DNA of 64,000 nt from Stratiolaelaps scimitus. Taxonomy: Eukaryota > Arthropoda > Arachnida > Mesostigmata > Laelapidae. The notes below the pieces were generated by a model that saw only the letters and a list, made by a program, of their open reading frames with translations, was not told the origin of the DNA and did not search any database. The position numbers were made by a program, and so were the translations under genes. Location of the stretch: assembly GCA_019614645.1 (NCBI GenBank), contig JABWDB010000038.1:868001-932000 (forward strand), given 5' to 3'. This document shows positions 1-14,090 of the stretch, in pieces (positions within the stretch are counted from its first letter, which is position 1; each line of letters starts with the position of its first letter).

Positions 1-232
1 CGGAGAACTGAACGAAAGAGTTAGCGTGCGTTGACTAGTAACTTCTCCAAGATGTCCCTTTATTTATTCAATGTCAGATAACAGGAAGCCAAAAAGTATT
101 TATTTCTGTCTGCTACGTTCATGTTGAGAATAGAATAGAAAAGCCGAAGTCTGTAGAAGAATTCTTTCTATCGGAGATTCGGTCATTGTGAAGTTTACAT
201 AGATCGTCGATTTGACAAATTTCGGTGGTAAT

Positions 233-601
233 TTAGGAAGTCATTCGGATATTCTGGGTGGCCGTCCGATATTCTCGTCGGCGACCGGCTGTTCTGCGTA
301 GGCTGGCGGTGACGAAATCAGCAACAGCTTTATCATAGATAATTACGGTCGCACAACACCAAGAAATTTTCCAAAAATAGTCAAATATTACGTCCTGAAA
401 CTGTTGAAATGCAGCTGGTCTTCTAGGAATGAAGTTTTCGCAAGCAATGAACACGATCTCGAACAGCACAACTCTCAGCCTTTCTAGGAAGTTTTTATGG
501 GTTTTATCGGATCTGTAGTTAAGTTCGATATTTTGAATTCCGTTTTTACGATGTCCGTTTCGCAATGATTTTTTTTTACTCCATTTGGTCGTCGAAGTCA
601 A
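233..601 (-). CDS. Hypothetical 122-codon open frame
   Basis: An uninterrupted frame with an ATG start. It has a Lys/Arg-rich N-terminus, a middle rich in Phe, Trp and Ile, and an Arg-rich C-terminus. I recognise no family. It could be a remnant of a mobile-element protein or chance. No splice sites or repeats around it support a gene. Confidence 0.15.
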   Translation of the reverse strand: MTSTTKWSKKKSLRNGHRKNGIQNIELNYRSDKTHKNFLERLRVVLFEIVFIACENFIPRRPAAFQQFQDVIFDYFWKISWCCATVIIYDKAVADFVTASLRRTAGRRREYRTATQNIRMTS

Positions 602-2084
602 AGGGGTTTCATTCGACCGACCAATGGACAGAGCAATCGAAATCGAAGTCAGGAGGTTACTTCAGCTCTCTCATATCCAGTTTCTTCTTCATTGTAGGCT
701 AATATCGACTCTTGTGCGGTTACCTGTCACATTTCTAGTCGTCAAAGATGCTTTCCTACTTTTTTGCATTCTAAATTCAACGTTGTTATGATATATATAT
801 TGATATATAATGCAAACAAATCTGCGCTGCACATGAAACGAATAATTTTCAATGACTCTTTCTTTGCTTGAAAATAGCTCCGATATAACCCGTCAATTGT
901 CACTTGAACGGAAAGTCAAAATTTGTTACACGATCTCCACTATTAAAATAGAGAAAACATGTCAATAAAAATACGAATGGACGGATCACACACTTTGACA
1001 ACTTTGAAGTTTCACGCCGCTCACAATATTGGCTAGTTAGTTCGTAATTAACGAAAATAGTCATTAAATTAACACACGATCAATTATGACCAGCCCTAAG
1101 GGATTATTCGAGTGGTTCTACCCAACTTAAGCGATCGCAAAAGATGGAGAGAGACACTTCTTCGCCGCCAACTTTATACTTCCCTCCAGCGATGTACACG
1201 ATATATATATATATATATATATATATGTAAAGCCATTGCTGCCCGACGTATAATATATTAGTGGTAGTATGGTATCTCTGACTATCTTTGCATAACCCAC
1301 CAATATGTGTCTTGAGGGGGTTGTCGATGACTATGATGAGAGTCGCAGTAACTGCGCGTAAAGTTGGAAATGATTTAAACCAAAATAGCGTTTGACCGGT
1401 CACACTCATCGCTCATCACGGTTCATTGATCTTTGAGATGGTTTGTTGCTTCCAGTACCTAGTGTCGCTGTTGGGACACAATTATTGTTATCGTGGCAGT
1501 ATACATGTATGAGCAGAGCAATAATCTATTGCCTTTTAGTAAACTATTGGTGATCGATTATTATAGCCTAGAGCGTATAATCACGGTATGGTGGAATAGA
1601 AGTGCACGTAACCGATACCGAACCGCAGCATCAATATGAATAACAGTTTGAAAGAGCTATTATGCTCACTGCGGTCAGGTTAGCCCACACGATCTATTAT
1701 TAGTTCTTAATTTCAGTTAATAAGACCCCATGATATATATATATATATATATAGATTTCACCACGGCCAATTATATGCTACGATTTACTACGAACTGCAT
1801 CATTTACGCTCACACCGGTGGCCTTTGAAACTACAGCAGAGCTAAAATGGAAATGCCTAGACGAGATACGTCGCCAAGGGAAGGAAGTGATGTCCATTGG
1901 CAGAAGAGTTTCTCCTGCTGAGAGAGATTTGTGTTGAGCGTAGTTCGGGCCAGCGCGGTGTCGCTGGTTCGGCGTCATGCCGCGTCCAGGACACGACACG
2001 TTGGAATTGTACAAAGAGGCCCGGGGGGAGGGGGCGACGACGACGAAAACGATGACATGATGTTCAAGCAATATGCACACTCAC

Positions 2085-2093
2085 CTGTTCCAT
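2085..2093 (-). other. Possible minus-strand initiator exon end (ATG + donor)
   Basis: On the minus strand an ATG starting three codons (Met-Glu-Gln) runs directly into a strong splice-donor match, GTGAGT (2079-2084). This could be the 3' end of a first coding exon of a gene that continues left out of the window. I found no matching downstream exon, so it may be coincidence. Confidence 0.15.
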
Positions 2094-5000
2094 TTGTTTT
2101 TTTTTGTTATTTGAACGAAGAAACCTCCGCGTCCTATTGGTGATTCCGGTTTTCGCAGAAAACGAATTCTATTGGACTTCTTCTTTCCAATGGGAAACAT
2201 AATATGAATTATAAATAAATTCTTATTAATCGATTCTTATAGTTGGCTTACCGTTGGCGTTATTAATCCAGCCAGTTTGACCCAATAACATGCACGATAT
2301 AATGGATGAGTGACTGACATTTATCTGGTCTGGTCAACCAAAACTAGTGACGTTGCTGTGCTTAGCACGCATGCAAATCACTTCGACATTTTTAAAACGT
2401 AGTGATATAATCAATATGATCAGTCTGATACCTGAGCATATGATCAGTCGGATCACAATGTATATTAGAAATCGATAACCTAGAGGCAGTTGTATCATTA
2501 TATTTTAAAATGATTTGGATCAAGGAACTATATGCTCTAGGTTGTCACCTAATTACACAAAGATTGTAATAATAATACGGATGATAGAAGTGAAAGAGAA
2601 TATTTGAGACAACTATAATTATAACTTTGGGCTTTGTGCAGAAGGAACTGCTTCGATCATTGGGTCGAATGATTGCAAAGTCCATTCATCTAAGATAAAA
2701 TATATTTAATGATAATATACGTTTGCTGGGTACAACTGTTGCCTCACTGATAGTGAACATAAATAATGGCAATAATAATAATAATCGAATTTAAATCTTA
2801 TATTAACAAACCGCAGATTTAAATGCAGCCTTTTACCTCTTGGTATGACGCATAAATGACTGTACCTACCGAAGTAGCTATCAATGAGCTATTTTCATTT
2901 ACGTGAAAAAACTCGTGAGAGAGCGCTAACGAGTATCCCAAAGATGGAAGCTTCGATGAAGTATAATATTAGCCTTTTGGAATCCTCGAAATTTGGATCA
3001 GTTCTACCATTTCAAGAAACAAAATGGCCGCCAAAACTGCACTATTAAATACTTCATTGATTCTTGCGAGCGAAAAGTAGTACAAGTAGTTTGAATTTTT
3101 TATATATTTGCTATAATCAGTTATTTGTGTATGCAGCCGACCATCTTCACTCGAACAGTGGCGATTCCAGATTGGCCTTATTCAGAGAATATTTTGTGCT
3201 ATAAACGAGCGAGTCGTATTATTTGCTATTGATAATCTACCAATATATAACTGAGTGGTGGGTTAACCAATCGAGCAAATAGACGACAATAGTTATTTGC
3301 AATGTAAGCGAGCTAGTGTAAACAAGCGAAACCTTTAAACACGAAGCGACGATCTATTATAACAAAGTGCACACTTAAAGAAAAGTAGTTTATGTTCAAA
3401 TCGTCCATCTATAATAAATAATTTTATTTAATTGTTTCTTCTTTCGAAGTCCTTAGGCAATGCAGCGTAGATGCGCACTGCTTAACTATCCAAATGGACA
3501 ACACCAGCGTCCACAGCCGTATGGGTAATCGTTGCTCCACTCCTATGCATTATAGCTCTACTGAATATAATCTGTCCGGCGTTTTCCCAGTTCTCAATTG
3601 GTCAGATACAATAATGTACTAAACGAATACATGCCAACACACCCATACAGAGGGATATAGGTGCATATATAAACACATCTACCCGGGCACAGAGAGGTCT
3701 ATTCGCGCATATTAAGGTAACATTACTACCAAAAACGAAACTTTTTCGGGACTGACCCTCGGCCAACATTTAACATCTGTTCAAGGAATCACTTTCGTTT
3801 CCGCTTTGCTTTTCTGTAACATAATTACTAGCACCACTATCGGTGCTATCACCATGACGACCTCTGTTATTCGTTAACAAATAAAATAATAAATAAACCC
3901 ACTGCTGATGGTGACTGGAGCTGTCCTGATAACACAAAACTGCCACATGAGCATACTACAACCGTTACTGGATCATTGTATTGAGGCAATCATTTATACG
4001 GCGACCCTTCGTTGATCACAACACAGAGTAGTGTCTGATGTGTGTCTGTACGGGTACGATATGTATATGCTACATCTGTCGATGGTGCATTCTCGTCGAG
4101 CTGCGTTTGCTCCTTTGCTGAACGCAGTGATCTGACCTGATCGTCTCGTTCATGACGATCTCCCCGTTCATGATGACAATAAGTAAGAAATAAAGAAAAT
4201 CGACAGCCAATGCTGCACCGCTGCTGACGCCATTCGTTTGCGTAGTATCACAACGTTTGGCGATCAGCAATAACAGCAGCAGCAGCACCACGACCACCAC
4301 CACCAACATAAGCCAAAACAAACTGACTATTCAGCAATAGCAGTAGTTCATCCGTAGGTAACAACGTAACAGCGGAGCATCAGCCGAAAAACATATTTGT
4401 ATTCATCACGCATAGAAGAAGCTGAAGCAAAGCGAGCGATTGGATGAATGAAGACAATTCGCCTGGCTTTTGTATCACTCTTTTATATACTATTTGACCA
4501 ATGGAGAAGTGGTATCGGCGGCAGTGGCGTTCCCATATGATGATTATGATGGTGGTGGTGGTGGTGTTGCTGCTGCTGCTACTACTGCTACTACGGCTGA
4601 TAATCGGCGTTCGCTTTCAATAGCTGTGACTAGTTGGTCCTTGTGTTTGGTCGCGTGTGTACCTACCGTGGTAGATTTTTTTTGCCAACGGCCTCCTGAA
4701 CAACGAACTCTATATCTATCTACCTATGCGGCTGGTCATAAGGGGTGTTGGCATGCTAAACATGCCAACTCCGTGGCCGCCCCCCCCTTGTGGAACTATC
4801 AACCCTAAGAGCATTGGCAGTGTAGATTATGCTGTGTTCATAGAATACCGACAGGCGGGGATGGTATTTACACAGATGTAGTACAAGCAATACTTTGCTG
4901 CTACTGCTAATAGAATGACGTGCTGAGTAGGGTGTCAATGGTTATGAGAGAACATTGTTTGTTTATAAAATAAAATTCATAAATAAAATTGTTTATTTGC

Positions 5001-8000
5001 TAATGCTACTGCAATAAGAATAAAATATTCTCCTCATACAGACTTTGTTGCATGGTATTGAGTCATTGTTCTTTATTATTCTCCGGACAGTAGTGTTTTA
5101 TTAGCATTTTACTTTAGTAAACAATACGCTGTTGTAAAATCAAGCGCTCGGGTCAGTAATAGTGGTTCTTTCTAATTCTGGAATTAGTCATTTGTCCTGT
5201 ATAACCAACTGAGGAAGTCTGCAATATCAAGACAATTCTGAGCGTAGCACGCTTAATGTACCCTCTCATTATAATGATGATGTATATATGAGTGAACTGT
5301 TTATGCACGACGCATGTGTGCACAACTTAGAGAGATCATGAACAATGCCAGCAGAGTCCGAGGAGATTAACTTCTCCTCGAGAACCCGAATCGGCAAATC
5401 AGTTATCACCAATTGATCGTTCTACATAGACGGGTCTAAAGCAACATTAATACATTCGCCATGATTAGAATCTGTAAAATGTTTGCATCATCAAGTAACA
5501 AATCACAGTGGTGTTTTCCTACGAGGAGTAGCCATTTGGCATTCATCACACTGCTGTGGAACATGCCTGTGTTGTGATGCCGACCTGTCTTAGCTGACAA
5601 CAGCGTTGTGTCCCTGATGTTAATAGAAGCAAATAGGTAAATGCTAAATGCGAATTTTCGATGGGTACTATAAATAATCAATGGCCATATGAAAACAGCC
5701 TGGCCAAACAACATGTTCCTGAATATATTTAAACCGATGTGGAAAAGTTAACTCTCTAGCGAGTTATTGCATTCAACTTGTTAGAATAACCTGTTCTGTA
5801 TCGTTGTCGATGTATATCAAACATTTTATACGAAACATTTATAGATGTCTCCACCATTTGGCTAGCGGCACTAGGAAGATAGAATTGTTCAAATGAGGAA
5901 AATTTATAGAGAGAATCATTTTCATCCTCATCGCTCTCCATTAATGCAGGTTAATTATTTCAAGGTCGCAAACGCGATGTGTGTCGCTCACATTCTAACT
6001 AATGTTATGATTACAATTGTGTGGGAGAGACTTCGTCGGTGGTCGGTAACATGGTGTTCGTCGCAAGCGTATGCATGTGAACGATTACGATTAATTAATA
6101 TGATGACATAATCAAAGTACTACTGAGAAACCTTTCACACTTTATAAATATATATTTGCATCGTAGAAGTGCACCTCGTTTTAAATGAGCCCACTTTTAG
6201 AACATGCATCGTTTGAACAAATTCGTATCATCGCAAGACACCATTATCATCGAATAATGTATTTAGCACAGGATTGACACTGTGATATTGTGTTTCATGA
6301 GTTGGCGCTAAATTCATGTAGAGCACACGGATGCGCTCTAAATATCGTTGAATGCACCGATTCTACAAAAAAAAACGTCTATCGAATTGCTCGTTTTATT
6401 CCAATGTTACATGGCGTTTATGTTACGCCGCAGTTCAACCAGCATCCGGAGTAAATGACTTTAGGATCAGTTATCCTATGTGAACGCCTCCTCCCTGATA
6501 TCGCAATTCGCTAATCTATCACAGTCTTAACAAAGATCTAGACATTTCACACTTGAGTCAGCACTTGGTGGGGGATGTATGCGCGCTAAAATTCAAATCG
6601 TGAATAAGGGTTATGTTAAATCGGAGTGCGACTGCAATGTAGACATACAACAGCAAGCGCCACCACCGCAGAAAAACCATTATCAACATATATGATGACT
6701 ATAACGCCACTGAATACATTAGCGATGATACTAATTGCCCACTGCATCGTTGCCGAGAGTTGTCGTCATGGCAAACGCGCACAATAGAAATGGAAGTACT
6801 ATTTCAGAAAGCCCACAGATGTTTGGATGCATGAAAAAGCTGCTACTGTTGTTATCTCCGCAGAAAATTGAGCTAACTATGACTTAGCTTGTTGCTGTTG
6901 TTATGTAAATGCGTTGAACCTTGGCGAGATTTGTCGCTCGAAAATGTTTCACTATGAACATTTGTCGAATATAGAAGCTTGGGGGCTGCTTCCAAATGTG
7001 TGGAAAATACAAACAAGCCTTACAACTGGCGGACGGACGTGTTATCTAACTGTCTTCGGATTTTAGCCAAACGTGTAAATTACAGCTTGTTGAATATTTA
7101 TGAATTGAGAATTACTTCATGGTTAAAGTTGGATGACAATTGTACCTCGTGTAAAAACAATGTTAGTCAAATTATTTATTTGTCTATTAATGAATGAGAG
7201 GAGGGTGATGACGGTTGACGAATAGGCCGAAATAACAAACAAAAATTATGTCAGTCAACGATAAACTATACTTATAATATGTGTATGTATAATATATTCC
7301 ATAACTGCTTAATAATGACATACAGCAGTAACTTCGATTGGCGAGGCTAAGCATAGATAGCCAACTAATAATACTATGTCCAATGATTTGTTTGAAATAT
7401 TGTTGGGTTAACTTGCTCTAACATATCATTTCATTAAGTAGAAACACACTTCGGTGATCATTATTCTGTATTATTTTATACAATTTGCTACATTATCGAA
7501 TTCTTTTCACGAAAATAAGTGTTCCAGATTTCGTGTGAGCCGTAGCCTATCATTGGAAGGAGGTTGTTAGCACTGTTGTCCTGAATCCTAATTCGAATCG
7601 AGTTTAATTGACTCAGTCGGTTAGTTGTTGCACTGTTTAATTGACCGATCTAATGACATCGGTCAATTGCGTGAAACACAGCAGTCGTAGCAGTTTTAAT
7701 TGTTGTTACTGTAGGTGGTATTACTTGTAGCCGAGGAAAGGCTAGATTCAATGTATTTCTAAGTCGACTGCTGGGACCAGCAGCAGCAGCAGCAGCCAGT
7801 TGGGGCCTTCCATTAAGACAGGTTCTTTCTTTACAAGGTTGCGTTTCCAGGCACCTCGTTTGATAACCTATAGGCAAAAGGCGGGTAAAGGAACGAACCG
7901 AAACAAATCGAGAGAAATAAAAAGTCAATCTTCGAGTTAGCAGGTGTACTGACGCATATCAAACAGCAGCAGAGCACTCCTTTTACCGTGGTTCTGTTTT

Positions 8001-8814
8001 TCTCTAAAGCATAGAGGGTCCTATGATAGACGATGATTTACATTGTAAAAAAAAAGCTGAATGAATATCAATACAATCTGAGAGGTTGTAAATATGTTAT
8101 ATATACGCGACGTAAGATTAACTACAGATGTTGTGTCAGAGTATCTTGATTTGTGACTATCGGTTCGAACAGTTAGGCGCATCCTTTTTGGATTTACTAC
8201 ATGTTTTTGTATCAGCATCACATGGAACTCTGAATATATTTCTTAGAAGTGGGCTTAACATTTGACAAGTTGGCGGACCATGTAATTCTACGAAAGTTGC
8301 AGCTATTGGATATTGTCAAATATGAAGTCAACAGTATCTCTAATAAGCCGAAGTTTTTATAGATTCGTTAATTCGGTACGCTATACAATTCAGGGATGTC
8401 GGGAATTACCACAATTGCTCTTACTAATATTACACCTGTGGGGCATGTTTTGTTCGAATTATTGGGTTGCCCAGAATGAAGTTGTTGATTCGATGACGGA
8501 TCTGAATTGAATTGTTATTTCATTTGTTCGACAAACAGCACTTAAGAATAACGCTGCAACGTGACGGATGACATGTTCGTACAAATCGCAAGTTTTAATC
8601 TCTATTCTAGATGCAAGTTTACTGTTTATTTTTCTGACATGATACCGAGAGAAATGGCAAATATTTTCATTTCAAATATTTGCCAAAAAACGTTTTCACT
8701 ATTTAGTCGCCGGAAGTCCTTCAAAATGTCTACCCGAAATACTCAATTCTACTGAAACAATCTACTGGTCTAAAATAATCTACCATCCCTCATTTGCGAA
8801 TTGTCTGTTCTGCG

Positions 8815-9260
8815 GCACACACGAGGTTCAGCTTTAATTCGGCGACCGCCGGAGCCGGAGCCGGCGCGCACGGCCGCTGCGTCGTACGAAATCGGGCTGC
8901 TCCTTGTCAATGATCACATCATTTTCCGAGGCCTGCCATAGGACGAAGACAGCCTAGAGTCAGCTATAAAAAAAAACGTTCTACAATATCGAATTAACTG
9001 TTTCTTGTCTTCACATCAGCCTCACCACATGGATCTTTTCGGCAGTTCGGTGACGTTAGATCACGTCGGTTAATGACGTGTTGTTCACAGTCTCGAATAT
9101 TTTATTCTACGTCACAGATCAATCGGACATCGTGCGCTCGCACGCGCGTAAAAAAAAGGGCGAATGTTTGTTGGCTCTATGTTGACGTCATCGCCGTTAC
9201 AAGAAGTGGGAGTTTCGTCTTTGTTTTAGATCGGACTCTGCCGTAGTTTTGCTGCTGCTG
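8815..9260. promoter_or_regulatory. GC-rich candidate promoter / 5' exon region upstream of Dab
   Basis: In otherwise AT-rich DNA, this stretch is rich in CpG around 8840-8885. It holds a perfect palindromic cAMP-response-element octamer, TGACGTCA, at 9183-9190, and several related TGACG half-sites (for example near 9075). It lies about 1.7 kb upstream of the Dab start codon. Promoter activity or a non-coding first exon is inference from composition and motif only. Confidence 0.25.
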
Positions 9261-10888
9261 CTGGTAGTCGTTGTGATACGAAATCAGTAAAGAGAGGCAC
9301 TGATCCGGAACTTTTGTTCACTCGCGTTGAACCTGCTCAGAGCAATCCTGATACAGCAGTTGATATTCCCTGCCTGACTGGATAGTGTCGGTAGAGTGGA
9401 GTTCTTTCTTTCGGAAAGAACAGAAATTGGACTCAAGAACAGATCGATTTGTATCGGGAGTGTAACTAGCGCCTATGTTCGCTTCGCGCTTAAGAATTCT
9501 CAATCGATCGACGGTATATTCATTATTATAATTATTATTATGGAGGTTCCATTATGAATTCGGTGCGTAATTATGAGCATTCACGCGTAAAATAGCGTGC
9601 TCCCGTGACTAACTAGTAAGAGGCATACCTCCCTTAAGTTGGCACTCATGCTGTGTGCTTGTTACAGTAAACTCTAATACCGTGAGAATTTCGGCACAAG
9701 CAAGATGTGCAGTGTGGTCTGTATACTCAAAACAGGTAGACAAACAGTGCACAAGTGTCAAATCTGTTCGAACCGCAACTATAATGAAGTTGTTTGTATA
9801 TGACTTTTGTTATTTTTATTATTATTATTATCACTATATATTAACTAGCTAACTGTGGTAAGCTCCGGTAGTTGCGTCCAACAACATCATCTTATGATCT
9901 CATCTGTATTGTGTGATTGCAGGTTCTACATCACTGAGTAGAAAGCTATCTCTCGCTATCAAGACTCGCAAGCGAGCTGGCAGTTAGACGACAGTGAACC
10001 AATAAAGTCGTGACACCACTGTGCTTATGTGAGTGTCGAATCATTCGCTATAGGAGCGACCTTCACGGCCTGAAGAAACACTTTAATGATACCAAAAAAA
10101 AGGTAATTTACTCCGTTAAATTCGTTTTACAAATAATAATCGACCATCTTGTGACTTACGGCACTGCTATCATCTACGCGAAGCTTGGTCTGATTATTTG
10201 TCAGTTTAGTTGTCCAAGTAGTCGTTAATAGGAATGTTAGTTCATCAAGGAAAACTTCCTCTTGATCAGTTCCCCCAACTGGTGACCGCTATGTCCATCA
10301 CAATGAGTCGTACACGGTTTAAATTTTAGTTTGAATAATCGTTTGCGTGATACTCAGTATTCGTGTGTAATTTTTGAATTAGTGCTTATTAGCAGCGATA
10401 ATTTGTGATGGTTATTTGTCGTTCCAGGCAAACAAGGCTGCAACCTTTATCTTTGTATGTTTTTTTGATTGTATAAGCGACCATTAGTCGCTGCCGTTCA
10501 AATAACACTCTTGCTGAATGTCAAGAACGACATGTGTTCTTCTCTAAAAGGAACTTTACTGTCATTGTACGTCATTGTTCTACTTCTTCTCAAAGTGATC
10601 TTTCATCAGTTACAATGACAATGTTAACATGTATTGTGTATCATTTTCTTTCTGTTAAAGATAAAGCCGCTGGCTCGACGCGATAGTAATTGAGGGGGAA
10701 AGCGATACCCCAGAACGCGAATATTGCCGTGGCGTAGATTTATCGAAGACGACAACCGAAGACACTTGACGCCAGAATCATTATCTTCGCAAGACTTTTA
10801 TCGGGATTACTTAAGTTGGCGCAAGCATATTGACATCAGTGTACCAGAGCCGAGTTGATCTTGTCTCCGACCAGCTAGCAACGACACA

Positions 10889-10916
10889 ATGTCTACCAAA
10901 GTGAAGAAAGACAGGG
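10889..10916 (+). CDS. Dab: Dab first coding exon (start codon)
   Basis: ATG followed by a basic nonapeptide (MSTKVKKDR), ending after one base of the tenth codon at a consensus GTAAGT donor. The next exon supplies the two missing bases, which sets this start. The exon's 5' UTR extends upstream. A pyrimidine-rich stretch ending in AG near 10,660 could be the acceptor of a 5'-UTR exon. Confidence 0.85.
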
Positions 10917-13900
10917 GTAAGTGCCATTCGATCATTATTTCATTTTCTTCTCTATTTATTGGATTTTCCTTCATATATCATCGCCACCTAGTCTGCTCTC
11001 GTCTTATTAGCCATCAGTTGATTCTGGGAGGCTAAATAACGATAATACCTTATTCGGTAAGAGACTTCCCCATTTAGTAGCATCAAATAGATAGTATCTA
11101 ATAGCTATTCGAAGTGATACTAAATTACTACTACTATTGGAAATTGTCCTTGTCGCTGCCAGCAAGCAGAATTAATTCTTGCGAACGATGAAATAGGTCA
11201 CATGTTGATAGTGAGGTTTTTGTATTTAGAACTCATTTAGAGTGCAAATACAAATGTAAAGGAAATGTTACAGCGAGGCTTTGATGTCTGCCAAATCCTA
11301 CATCATTGTTAAGTAAGGAAGTCAGGCTAATTTCTTCTATGTTCAGCGTTCTTTTGTTTTCTCTCAATATATATATTGTATGTCATAATATGTTTTATCT
11401 GAGGACAGGCAGATACGGCGCGGCAAAGTATAATAGCGTTTCTGCGTTCGTACTCAACAATTTGGAGCGCTTTAATGTCAGTCACATTTCCAGTTTTCGA
11501 GTCTAGTAACGCCCCTCTATCGGGGGGACGCTGTCGGCCACCTGCGTTGACACACACAACACAACAACAACAACAATTAATAATAACAACAAGCCGTGAT
11601 AGTTAACTTGAGAGAACTTACCGCTTAGCTCTATGACTCAACCTCATGCGTCCCGTTTAACAAAAATGCCACAGGAAAGCACACCTCTCTTAGCTGAGCA
11701 CGTCAGCATTGAATCGTTTCTGTCCAAAAGAATGAAGATGGTTTCAATTATAATCGCGTAACTGCTCTTGTCTGTTACTTCACATGGTGACTGCATCTAA
11801 TGAATTCAATCATGCGAAGTATAATACGTCCTTTTGCTTATTTAATATCTCTCTCTCTCTCCCTCTCGTTTACTTCCGCATCGTTGTGGTCCTTCTCTAC
11901 TGGATTTTGATCGAGATAATCGGACTCAACACCAAACCCTCCTGCTGCTGCGGCTGCTGCTGTTTAGTGTCTGCCTTGTTCGCCTGTGCCATTTCTCTAT
12001 TTGTTTTCATGGGACTGTTCACGTACACGAAGTATGCTGCCACTTCAGCTCCGTCAGTGGTAACGGCGTACTGCTGAGCACTAGTGATTCCGAAAACGTG
12101 TCCAATGGCATGCGTAAGCTGCTTGTTGCGTGACAAACTAAGCTCGTTCAGTTATCTCCTGGCAGCAACAAAAACGACGCTTAGCAAGCACGCCGTCTTT
12201 CTATTGGTGATAGCATTTTTATCGTATCTCCATCATTGTCGTTGTCTACGCTATTCGTCAGGAATGGTCACCTGAGTGGTCATCCTTTGTGGCCGTTAGA
12301 TTTCTTCTGCTGAGCAGCTTGACCACCGGCGACTAGAACAACTGTTATTGTAACTTTGCCCTTTACGCCACTCTAACACACACACACGCAAAGACACAGA
12401 CACCAGACAGCGCAGAGGAGAGACGAAATTAATGGTGCCTAGCGTGGTGGCGAGATAGATAACGCAGGTGCTGGTGGACAACATCACACTATATCATGCT
12501 CAGCACATCACCGCAACGCTAATGTTACACATCATGTTACAGATCATGTCGTTGTTGCTGTTGCCCCCGCCGTTGTCTGAGAAACATTCGCTGCTCGAAT
12601 TGTGTTTCACTACTTTTATAGTGATGCCGAGGCAATAACCACGTTATATATATATATATATATATATATATAACACGCAACAAATCCACTACAACATGAG
12701 TAACAAAGGGGCTACCACTGCGATGAACAAATTATAGAAGCGGTGTTGCTAAAGATAGTGAACTTCTGCATTACATTTTCGTTTTATATTTTCACTCATG
12801 TTACAACGGAGGGGGAGGTGTTATGCTTTGCGGCGAGTGGCATCGCTTTAAATTTTTGTCCAACCTTGGCAACATAGCTACTATAATTAATGAAACTTCT
12901 TTGAGGAGCTTTGCGTGCTCTTCTTAATATATGATTACATGATCGTAGAATAATAATTCGGGTGGTAAACTTTTGGCCGTGTTGGTGATTATTTACTAAT
13001 TTTTAACAACAGTTACTATTATTTACTAATTACAGCTTACTCTTCGAGGGGCTTCGTGTTCTCGTAATTTAAAGGGAAGGCACAGAGATTTTTCTCTTTT
13101 GCTTCACTTGATAAAGCTAATTAGTCAGATACTCATATTTAGCTATCTGCTGGTGGATTGGGAGATGAAGGGGTCTCTTTCCAAGTGCACTCAATTCTTT
13201 ACCAGGCAAGAATATATATATATATATCTATATATATATGTGTGTGTATATTATATTCCAGGGATGAAGATTGACCCGTTCCGGTTCGAAGGAGAGGGAA
13301 TTTCATTTAAAGGAAAACTGATCGGAAGCGAAGCCGTCAGTAGCGTAAGTATCAAATCTTCGTTGCTAGTGACTTCGTCCTATTAGCATATATCGACAGG
13401 TTAGGTTATGCAGGACCACATCCACCTATATTGGAATACTTCATGTGCTATATACGGATATGCTATTAGCACTACTATTAAATGGTTTGCACTGCCAAGA
13501 GTAAATCTTCTTATATTCTAAAATATACCTATTAGTACAACCGTAGAGCAAGGGCAACATATACCACTGCAGCTATTCCTCGAGTGGCCCTCGTCTGGGC
13601 TGAGGGTCTTCCAGCTTCAATATTGTTGTCGTGGTGGTTCTGATTTCCACATACGTTGAGTCATTACATTCGACAATTCCGTCCTCGTTCGCTTCATTGA
13701 CCACATCGTTGGTCTGAAAAGTAGGACAATGCCCTACAATGTTTTGTCAACCTGAACTCCATTAGCACCCCCAAGGGAAAATGTTGAAATTGCTCTGGCA
13801 TGCACTTGTACATACGGCATACTCGAATATTGCTCCTCTCGTTTATGACATTCATTCTTTGTTATGAAAAATGGAGTAACGTTTGGGTACGTCGCAGCAT

Positions 13901-14033
13901 TTTGATTTTTAGCCTCGAACCATTAAAACGAAATGCCACCTTCCTAATGTACAAATGAAATTATTACATTAAATACTCAACTGGTGCTGGCAAAGGCACT
14001 CGAGAATCGAAATTTGTTACCTGCGGCAGAGGT

Positions 14034-14090
<57 letters not shown>

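Larger units (their letters stand above)
1..8800. other. Intergenic or unrecognised sequence
   Basis: AT-rich sequence with short scattered open frames and microsatellites, including (TA)n at 1201-1226 and 1733-1753 and GGT/TGC triplet runs near 4550-4590. No frame shows a recognisable domain together with splice or start context. Two weak possibilities on the minus strand are listed separately, at 233-601 and 2085-2093. Distal regulatory sequence or untranslated exons cannot be excluded. Confidence 0.5.

Noticed and set aside
11897..12136. 79-codon minus-strand frame in Dab intron 1 with a Gln run
   Set aside because: Coding-like composition but no splice context, homologue or neighbouring exon.
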